A stretch of DNA of 11,800 bases, taken from a bacterium. GTDB lineage: Bacteria; Electryoneota; Electryoneia; Electryoneales; Electryoneaceae. The stretch lies in contig WJJA01000297.1 in the NCBI GenBank assembly GCA_014729955.1, positions 1 through 11,800 of the forward strand. The letters run 5' to 3'. Both the position numbers and the translations under genes were made by a program. The notes beneath the pieces were generated by a model that saw only the letters and a program-made list of their open reading frames with translations, did no database searches and had not been told where the DNA came from. How positions within the stretch are numbered: position 1 is the stretch's first letter; each line of letters starts with the position of its first letter. Positions 1-5,217 of this stretch are shown here, piece after piece.

Positions 1-21
1 CCGCTGGGTGACTCTGCGGTT

Positions 22-65
22 GTGTCAGGTCTTGATTCGACGGCAGGTGAATTGTGACCTGACAC
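22..65 (+). repeat. REP-like palindrome, copy 1
   Basis: GTGTCAGGTC (22-31) is perfectly complementary to GACCTGACAC (56-65), a 10-bp stem. The ends follow the pattern GTCRGGTCTTG ... TGTGACCYGAC shared with the other copies at 86-124, 5140-5178 and (degenerate) 10288-10324. The loop here is longer and unrelated to the loops of the other copies. A short T-run (72-76) follows six bases after the stem, so it might also weakly terminate transcription coming from the left of the window. The repeat is seen directly; its role is not known. Confidence 0.65.
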
Positions 66-85
66 CTGATCTTTTTCAAACTGAG

Positions 86-124
86 CCGTCAGGTCACAAC
101 CGCTTCGCGGTCAAGACCTGACGG
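86..124 (-). repeat. REP-like palindrome, copy 2 (inverted to copy 1)
   Basis: CCGTCAGGTC (86-95) pairs perfectly with GACCTGACGG (115-124), and an inner stem ACCGC (99-103) / GCGGT (107-111) closes a three-base loop. Read on the minus strand it has the same ends as copy 1, GTCAGGTCTTG ... TGTGACCTGAC, so copies 1 and 2 form an inverted pair like a BIME. Because the arms are shared, 52-63 also pairs with 88-99 and 24-35 with 111-122, each 12 bp without mismatch. Confidence 0.7.
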
Positions 125-248
125 AACCCGATCACACCACGCGGTCTGGATCGGACCGAACCCGCCCTTGCATGCGTACACCCCGGAGTCTGCGGCAGAA
201 CCGTTGCAATCATCCAGCCGAATCCCGATGTTTGACGGGCTTAATCGC
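125..248. other. gene-free spacer
   Basis: I see no open frame with a ribosome binding site, no RNA gene and no further copy of the repeats here. A small inverted repeat CGGTC/GACCG around 141-157 is too short to weigh. Together with the palindromes, the promoter and element A, the whole stretch 1-635 contains no supported gene. Confidence 0.5.
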
Positions 249-278
249 TTGACCCTCAAGGAAATCCCATACTATACT
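249..278 (+). promoter_or_regulatory. sigma70-type promoter of the transporter operon
   Basis: TTGACC (249-254) and TATACT (273-278) each match five of six consensus bases of the -35 and -10 hexamers and are separated by 18 bp. The expected start of transcription is near 285, which is the last base of the TTAA flanking element A. Transcripts would therefore contain all of element A as 5' leader before the transporter start codon at 636. This is inferred from sequence; start mapping has not been seen. Confidence 0.6.
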
Positions 279-281
279 CGA

Positions 282-534
282 TTAACCCGAATATTTCACG
301 AGTTCAACCTGTGTCAGATGTGAGGCGCGAAGGATGAAGCTGTATGGCCATACCGCGAATCCTTCGGAACAAAGCAGATGACACAGTTGGGACCGCCCGA
401 AGAGGGAATGAAAAAATGAGTTCGGCCTGGACACAATCTGTGCCGGTGAAAAACTGCATGTCGCAATATTATCTTATTGTTACTATGGTTTTTAGAAAAG
501 ATTGCTCTCTCCATTCATGAAACATTCGGGTTAA
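282..534 (+). mobile_element. 245-bp TIR element, copy A, with TTAA flanks
   Basis: The core runs 286-530 (245 bp) between TTAA at 282-285 and TTAA at 531-534. The left end CCCGAATATTTCACGAG matches the reverse complement of the right end, CCCGAATGTTTCATGAA, with only three transitions, so these are terminal inverted repeats. It encodes no transposase. The core aligns without a single gap to 1971-2215 (about 37 mismatches by hand count, roughly 85% identity). Short perfect hairpins lie inside: CTGTGTCA (309-316) with TGACACAG further right, and CGAAGGAT (328-335) with ATCCTTCG (359-366). Best read as a miniature inverted-repeat transposable element mobilised in trans. The 4-bp YTAA duplication resembles what I recall for IS701-type elements; IS1380-type relatives are another possibility. 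The parent is not in the window. Confidence 0.75.
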
Positions 535-620
535 GGGTCTAAGGGATCTGTTCCGCCTTGTTCTGCACTTCACAAGCCGGCGTGCAAACCTGCGCGGTAT
601 ACCCGGTTGAGACGCACAGC

Positions 621-626
621 GGGAGG
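621..626 (+). promoter_or_regulatory. ribosome binding site fixing the transporter start
   Basis: GGGAGG ends nine bases before ATG 636. No comparable site precedes the earlier in-frame ATG at 558, and the 26 residues that start would add are not hydrophobic and lack family character. This is why the start at 636 is chosen. Confidence 0.7.
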
Positions 627-635
627 CTCACGGCG

Positions 636-1970
636 ATGAACACGCAACGTGAAAGTGAATGGAAGAAGCTTTACACTTCGGAAGACTGGTGGTCGGTCTG
701 GATGGGGTTCATCATCTTCCTGTTTGCGATCCTGGGATGGTTCGGGCAGGTGCCGAAGCTGGGCAAATGGACCTTCAACCCGGCCGACATGTTCATCGTA
801 CGTGAAGGCACCGAAGCGGCCGGTACCCTGGCATTTCCCATCCTCCTGCTGCTGGTCACCCTGGGTCTGCTGATGACCGTCGCGGTCTACTTCATGCGCG
901 GCAAACCGGGACGATTCCTGGGCAGCTTTACCGTTGTGTTCATCCTCGCGATTGTATCCTACTTGTTCGCGAACCAGGTGCAGGTGAAAGCCTACGGCCT
1001 CGGGTATGCCTTCTGGGCGCTGTTAATCGGGCTGCTGATCTCCAACACCATCGGCACACCGAAATGGCTCATGGCAGGGGTGCGCACGGAACTTTACATC
1101 AAAACCGGCCTGGTCCTGCTTGGTGCGGAGGTTCTCTTCGGCAAGATCCTTCAGCTCGGTGGACCCGGCCTGTTTGTCGCCTGGCTGGTGACACCCACCG
1201 TGATTTTCTTCATGTACTGGTTCGGTGTGAGAGGCCTCAAACTTGCAAGCAAGTCCTTGGTTATAATCATCGCCGCAGCGACCTCGGTGTGCGGTGTCTC
1301 GGCCGCGATCGCAACCTGCGCGGCCGCGCGTGGGAAGAAGGAGGAACTCACCCTCGCGGTCGGGATGACCCTGATCTTTACCGTGCTGATGATGATCTTC
1401 ATGCCGATGATTATCAAGGGGATCGGAATGGATGTCGCGGTCGGCGCGGCATGGATGGGCGGCACAATCGACTCCACCGGTGCCGTGGTGGCTGCCGGAG
1501 CTTTCCTCGGCAAGCAGGCGGAACAGATCGCCGCTGTGGTGAAGATGATCCAGAATGTCCTTATCGGCGTGGTCGCCTTTTTCGTCGCACTCTATTGGAC
1601 CACCAGCGTGGACCGTGACCCTTCCGGCCCGAAACCCAACGCGATGGAAATCTGGTACCGTTTCCCGAAGTTCGTGGTCGGGTTCGTGGCCGCTTCACTG
1701 CTGTTTTCCTTTGTACTGGTGCCCGCGATGGGGCAGAGCGTGGTGGAGAACGACATCATCAAGTTCGCGACCAAGTCTTTGCGCGGCTGGCTCTTCTGTA
1801 TGGCCTTCGTGTCGATCGGACTGGAGTCGAACTTCAAGGATCTCGCATCGCAAATGGTGGGCGGCAAGCCGCTGATACTCTACATCACCGGACAGTCGTT
1901 CAATGTTGTGCTGACCGTGTTTGCGGCGTGGCTCGCCTTCGGCGGAGTACTCTGGCCGAAACCGTTCTAA
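636..1970 (+). CDS. YeiH/UPF0324-family putative sulfate exporter, inner-membrane transporter
   Basis: A 444-residue polytopic membrane protein of the YeiH / UPF0324 'putative sulfate exporter' family; the substrate of most members is not proven. About a dozen hydrophobic segments are visible (about 20-37, 64-86, 94-113, 121-140, 155-172, 177-199, 207-230, 238-260, 265-290, 300-321, 345-364, 383-399, 411-436). Family landmarks are SVCGVSAAIATCAA (217-230) followed by the charged GKKEE, GAAWMGGTIDSTGAVVAAG (270-288), and FVSIGLESNFKDL (391-403). Family members are usually about 340-350 residues, so this one has about 100 extra residues, mostly an N-terminal extension with two or three further membrane segments and a short cytoplasmic linker rich in Asp/Pro (325-337). 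Transcription probably starts at the 249-278 promoter and passes through element A. The stop codon TAA (1968-1970) lies within the CTAA that flanks element B. Family call is firm, substrate uncertain. Confidence 0.88.
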   Translation: MNTQRESEWKKLYTSEDWWSVWMGFIIFLFAILGWFGQVPKLGKWTFNPADMFIVREGTEAAGTLAFPILLLLVTLGLLMTVAVYFMRGKPGRFLGSFTVVFILAIVSYLFANQVQVKAYGLGYAFWALLIGLLISNTIGTPKWLMAGVRTELYIKTGLVLLGAEVLFGKILQLGGPGLFVAWLVTPTVIFFMYWFGVRGLKLASKSLVIIIAAATSVCGVSAAIATCAAARGKKEELTLAVGMTLIFTVLMMIFMPMIIKGIGMDVAVGAAWMGGTIDSTGAVVAAGAFLGKQAEQIAAVVKMIQNVLIGVVAFFVALYWTTSVDRDPSGPKPNAMEIWYRFPKFVVGFVAASLLFSFVLVPAMGQSVVENDIIKFATKSLRGWLFCMAFVSIGLESNFKDLASQMVGGKPLILYITGQSFNVVLTVFAAWLAFGGVLWPKPF

Positions 1971-2219
1971 CCCGCATAGTTCACGAGTTCAGACTGTATC
2001 AGATGTGAGGCGCGAAGGATGAAGCTGTATGGCAATAGCGCGAATCCTTTCCAACAAGGCAGATGACGCAGATGGGACCGCCCGAAAGGGGAATGAATAG
2101 ATGAGTTTGGCCTGGACACAATCTGTGTCAGAGAAAATCTGTAAAGCGTGACATTATCTTATTGTTACTATGATTTTTAGAAAAGAATGGTCTCGCCATT
2201 CATGGAATACTCGGACTAA
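1967..2219 (+). mobile_element. 245-bp TIR element, copy B, with CTAA flanks
   Basis: The core is 1971-2215, exactly 245 bp like copy A, in the same orientation and alignable without gaps. It is flanked by CTAA (1967-1970) and CTAA (2216-2219) as direct repeats. Because CTAA is not self-complementary, this is a true target duplication and not an extension of the inverted repeats. The terminal inverted repeats are more eroded than in copy A. The best preserved block (2153-2186, AT-rich) differs from copy A at one position in 34. Internal hairpins include GACACA-ATC-TGTGTC and CCC-GAAA-GGG. No coding frame is conserved between the two copies. Insertion at the transporter's stop codon left the stop intact because the duplicated CTAA contains TAA. 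Confidence 0.75.
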
Positions 2220-2220
2220 C

Positions 2221-2225
2221 GGAGG
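2221..2225 (+). promoter_or_regulatory. ribosome binding site of the 70-aa gene
   Basis: GGAGG lies eleven bases before ATG 2237 and just outside the right CTAA of element B. It selects this start over the longer overlapping reading frames nearby. Confidence 0.6.
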
Positions 2226-2236
2226 AAACCGGCACA

Positions 2237-2449
2237 ATGAGACAGTTCCGCACCAAACCCCTGACCCGTTTTTTCGCCGGTCTCACGGCGTTGCTGCTGC
2301 TGTTTGCCGTGCTGGCCTATCTCCAGCCGCCGGACTCAAGAGGCACGCTTCACCGGAATGTGAAAGAAGGTGTGGATGCCACCGGGTATTTCTATACCGA
2401 GGTAGAGACCTACCATGCATTGGAGGAGGGTCTGCGAAACGGGCGGTAA
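2237..2449 (+). CDS. small single-pass membrane protein, unknown function
   Basis: A 70-residue protein with a basic N-terminus (residues 1-11, several Arg/Lys), one hydrophobic segment at about 12-29 (FFAGLTALLLLFAVLAYL) and a polar C-terminal part of about 40 residues containing VDATGYFYTEVETYHALEE. The basic start followed by one helix suggests an N-in, C-out inner-membrane anchor; an uncleaved signal is likely because no clear cleavage site or lipobox cysteine is present. I do not recognise the family. Spacing from the transporter is 266 nt now, but only 17 nt if element B and one CTAA are removed, which argues that it was co-translated with the transporter and may be an accessory subunit. 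The good ribosome binding site and clean composition make it a real gene in my view. Confidence 0.6.
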   Translation: MRQFRTKPLTRFFAGLTALLLLFAVLAYLQPPDSRGTLHRNVKEGVDATGYFYTEVETYHALEEGLRNGR

Positions 2450-2616
2450 CGCAGGCATTGCCGTGATGGAACCAGGTGTGGCCATGACCGGCTAACCGGC
2501 CGGAGGTATCCCTGCAAAAGGGGACTGAAGTCCAGCCGGAAACAGCCTGTCAACCGACTGGTGCAGGCACGTGTGAATCAGAACCCGGCAGCCCGGCAAA
2601 GAGAACGCAAAAGGCT
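2450..2616. other. convergent intergenic spacer, possibly structured
   Basis: This lies between the 3' ends of the 70-aa gene (+) and the 803-aa gene (-). It contains several short stems, for example GGCC...GGCC around CCGGC-TAA-CCGG (2489-2511), GGAC-TGAA-GTCC (2521-2532) and CCAG...CTGG. None is followed by a T-run on either strand, so I cannot call a terminator. I compared it by eye with common riboswitch classes and found no match. Confidence 0.3.
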
Positions 2617-5028
2617 TCATTTCATCAGCAAAACCTTGCGGACCTGTGTCGCATGACCATGGGAGAGACGCACGAAATAGGGCCCACTTGCCAGGTTGCG
2701 AGCGTGCCAGCTTAGAGTGTGACGACCAGCCTGCACAGCATCATACCGCTCGCGCGCCACCTCACGTCCCAGCACATCGAACACCCGCAATTCCAGGTCG
2801 CCACGATTCGGGAGCTCGACCAGCAGGCGAAGCGATGAGTTGAACGGATTGGGGTAGGTCGATACGAAGCGGAACTCGCCGGGAGAGGTATGACGATTAC
2901 GCCCCGGTGCATCCGTCCAGTCTTCGTGCGTGACGACAAGCCGTACTTCCGCACGCATGAGCGAATCGTAAGGCGTCAGTGCGACACGAGCCGTCGGTGT
3001 CTCGCGCAGGTCCGCAACCAGCTCGTTGCCGTCCTCATCCCACAGCATGAAACCGTACTCCATGGAAGGATCGTCCGGCCCCAGACCGTTGACGTACACC
3101 TCCACCGAATCCGCGAGGATATCGGATGCAAGAAACTCTGCACGCCAGACACGCCAACTGCCGCCCTCGGCCGGCCGGAAGTCGTGGTACATCGGCAGCA
3201 CGGTGTCCTGTACCCAGGTGAAGCGTACCGTGGTGTCGGGACCGTCGATATGCAGCGCGTCCATGCCGTCCAGGCCGTAGGAGGGGGTTTCACCGATTCC
3301 GAAGAGATGCTCCGGTATGAACAGGTAGGGCATACCGAAGCTGTCGATCAAGCTTGCGGACATGCTCACGCCCCAGTCCAAACCATCGAAGGGGTCGCCG
3401 CTCCAGAGGTCGCTGCGTTCGTTGTCGATTTGCCAGCCGTTCGGGAAGTGGTTCAGGGTGACAAGGACGGCACCTTCGCCCGGTTGGAGAACCCCCATCG
3501 AGGGTACAAATTCCGCACCGCCCTCCAGGGTATAGATCCAGCGCAAATGACGGTTTTGCTCTGCGCCGGGGAAGAAGTCCGTGGGGCCGCTCGCATAGCC
3601 GACGCGCGTGTCGCCGATGGAAATCGGGAAGGGATAGGGATTCGCGACCATGTGCAGCATGGGTGACAGGTCCGACTCCAGCGGCACCTCGAGCACCGGA
3701 TCGATGACCCTGTGGCCGTCCAGCGTGATCGTGATCTCGTTTTCCATCCGCTGACGCACCAGGTAGCCGAACCCCGGGAAAACATCCACCGGTTCGCCGA
3801 GTTCATTTCCGCCCGCTTCCGGCTCACCGTAACGGTAGTAGAGACTGTCCTCATTGGACCAGCGCTGAAAACGCCAGGTCTCCTCGCCGGGATCAACGCC
3901 GCCGAAATCGTCATCGAAGAGTACGCCGGGATCACCGTCCACGACTTGCACCGGTGATCCGAGGAACGTCCAGCGATCCTCATCCAGGGTGAAGAGCGCG
4001 CCGGAGATTTGCGCTTCTCCGGTGTTGCCGTAAAGGCCGATGTTCGCACGACCACCGTTGGGTTCCGGCTCCCGGTCGAAGGAATCGGACGGATCGCCGG
4101 CATCGATGCAAAGCGCACCGGTCAGCAGATGGAAATCCTCTTCCGGGTCCACGAACAGGGGCATCCTCGGCTCCAGGTTGCCCGTGCCCGGCCAGGCCAA
4201 ACCGCCGCTGTTTTCCAACAGGCTGTATGTGATACCCAGGGACGTTTCATCGATAGTAGGGTCGGAGGCGCTTTCCATGGAGGGGTTGCCGTAGACGATC
4301 GAGTTGCGCATCTCGGGATCATCCAGGCTCCCCTGGATCTGCCAGATCGCATGGGAAGCGGGGTTGTCATCGCAGGAGTTGCCGGTGATGAACAGATGGT
4401 GCAGTAGAACGTCGGCGTCGCTGATCCCGATCGCTCCGCCGTCGGTCTGTGCGCTGTTGTCGATAAAAAGGCAGTTGCGCACGACGATATCTTCCGATTC
4501 GTGCACGTAAAGAGCGCCGCCGTACCCCTCGGTCCCTGGAAAGACCGGGCTGTCGCCACGGTTGCCTTCGAAACGCACGCCCTTGATCAGACCGTCCGAC
4601 GCCTGTGCGACCAACAATCCGCCGCCCTGGAAGAAGGTGCCGCCGGTGATGGTGAGGTCTTCCACGCCGAACGATTCAATGCTGAGCGCGGCGAAGGCAT
4701 TCGATCCGACGCCTTCCGCATCGACAACGGTCTCCGCCGGTCCGGAGCCGCGCACCGTGGTTTGGTCGATCAACGGCAACGGAAAGGTCTCGCCGCCGAG
4801 CTCATCGTAGGTCCCGGGAAAGACCTGAATGATGTGGGGAACGGCATCGTCACCGTCCGCAATGGTGAGAGCGTAGCGGATGGTGCGGAAGGGATCGTCC
4901 ACGCCGCCGCGGTCCGGCGAATCGGCGCCGCTCATCGAGACATAATAGTCGGTCGCGCCGACGGGCAGAGGAAACGCCATGCCGAACAGAACTAGCAATA
5001 CCAACCATCGATGAACCCGCCGGTCCAT
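2617..5028 (-). CDS. secreted right-handed beta-helix protein with C-terminal sorting domain
   Basis: An 803-residue predicted surface or secreted protein. Residues 1-25 form a Sec signal peptide ending VGA before TDYYV. Residues 26-110 are a DUF1565-like start (YYVSMSGAD ... DPFRTIRYAL ... VFPGTY). Residues about 110-330 are short parallel beta-helix coils with Pmp-style FxxN and GGA(I/L) motifs (FEGN ... YGGALYV, FIDN ... DGGAIGI), closing with CIDAGDPSDSFDREPEPNGG. From about 380 follow all-beta modules (WRFQRWSNE, GEPVDVFPGFGYLV, VANPYPFPISI), and from about 720 a type IX/FlgD-like sorting domain with YPNPFNSSLRL, VFDVLGREVA, GPYFVRLS and final KVLLMK. The start at 5028 is chosen because it begins the signal peptide; a 23-residue longer version from an upstream in-frame start would bury it. 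The gene lies 189 nt downstream of the 1353-aa paralogue on the same strand, so co-transcription is possible. Ligand or substrate unknown; no catalytic polysaccharide-lyase signature seen. Confidence 0.85.
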   Translation of the reverse strand: MDRRVHRWLVLLVLFGMAFPLPVGATDYYVSMSGADSPDRGGVDDPFRTIRYALTIADGDDAVPHIIQVFPGTYDELGGETFPLPLIDQTTVRGSGPAETVVDAEGVGSNAFAALSIESFGVEDLTITGGTFFQGGGLLVAQASDGLIKGVRFEGNRGDSPVFPGTEGYGGALYVHESEDIVVRNCLFIDNSAQTDGGAIGISDADVLLHHLFITGNSCDDNPASHAIWQIQGSLDDPEMRNSIVYGNPSMESASDPTIDETSLGITYSLLENSGGLAWPGTGNLEPRMPLFVDPEEDFHLLTGALCIDAGDPSDSFDREPEPNGGRANIGLYGNTGEAQISGALFTLDEDRWTFLGSPVQVVDGDPGVLFDDDFGGVDPGEETWRFQRWSNEDSLYYRYGEPEAGGNELGEPVDVFPGFGYLVRQRMENEITITLDGHRVIDPVLEVPLESDLSPMLHMVANPYPFPISIGDTRVGYASGPTDFFPGAEQNRHLRWIYTLEGGAEFVPSMGVLQPGEGAVLVTLNHFPNGWQIDNERSDLWSGDPFDGLDWGVSMSASLIDSFGMPYLFIPEHLFGIGETPSYGLDGMDALHIDGPDTTVRFTWVQDTVLPMYHDFRPAEGGSWRVWRAEFLASDILADSVEVYVNGLGPDDPSMEYGFMLWDEDGNELVADLRETPTARVALTPYDSLMRAEVRLVVTHEDWTDAPGRNRHTSPGEFRFVSTYPNPFNSSLRLLVELPNRGDLELRVFDVLGREVARERYDAVQAGRHTLSWHARNLASGPYFVRLSHGHATQVRKVLLMK

Positions 5029-5032
5029 GGAA

Positions 5033-5039
5033 CTCTCCC
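5033..5039 (-). promoter_or_regulatory. ribosome binding site of the 803-aa gene
   Basis: On the minus strand GGGAGAG stands four to six bases before ATG at 5028-5026. It supports starting the protein at its signal peptide. Confidence 0.55.
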
Positions 5040-5139
5040 GTTTGTTGCGCCCCGCATGAAGGACGCGCACAGCTACAATCTGTGTACCCGGCCGCATTCC
5101 ATTCCGCGCCGCCGAGCGGGACAGGCGATCCCGTCAAAA

Positions 5140-5178
5140 TGTCGGGTCACACCCGCTGACGCGGTCCAAGACCCGACA
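5140..5178 (-). repeat. REP-like palindrome, copy 3
   Basis: TGTCGGGTC (5140-5148) pairs perfectly with GACCCGACA (5170-5178), and CCGC (5153-5156) pairs with GCGG (5161-5164). On the minus strand the ends read GTCGGGTCTTG ... TGTGACCCGAC, matching copy 2 but with A-to-G in one arm and the compensating T-to-C in the other. It sits in the 189-nt gap downstream of the 1353-aa gene; on the minus strand the stem is followed by TTTTG, so it may attenuate or end transcription from that gene or protect its mRNA 3' end. Confidence 0.7.
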
Positions 5179-5217
5179 CAACACTCTCTTAAGCAAGCCC
5201 CGGCCGCTCCGGTCGTC

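Noticed and set aside
22..124. CRISPR array
   Set aside because: The repeats are inverted, only two units are present, and there are no regularly spaced spacers or cas genes.
314..514. 66-residue open frame on the minus strand inside element A
   Set aside because: The matching frame in copy B hits a stop after about 23 codons, and substitutions between the copies do not favour silent positions. Not a conserved gene.
558..635. Upstream in-frame ATG giving a 26-residue longer transporter
   Set aside because: No ribosome binding site precedes it, and ATG 636 has GGGAGG at ideal distance. The extra residues look like translated leader.
2170..2466. 98-residue frame overlapping the 70-aa gene
   Set aside because: It starts inside element B, has no ribosome binding site and lacks the hydrophobic segment; the 70-aa frame fits the GGAGG at 2221-2225.
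2890..3666. 258-residue open frame antisense to the 803-aa gene
   Set aside because: Same shadow effect; composition is that of an antisense reading of a coding strand with recognised domains.
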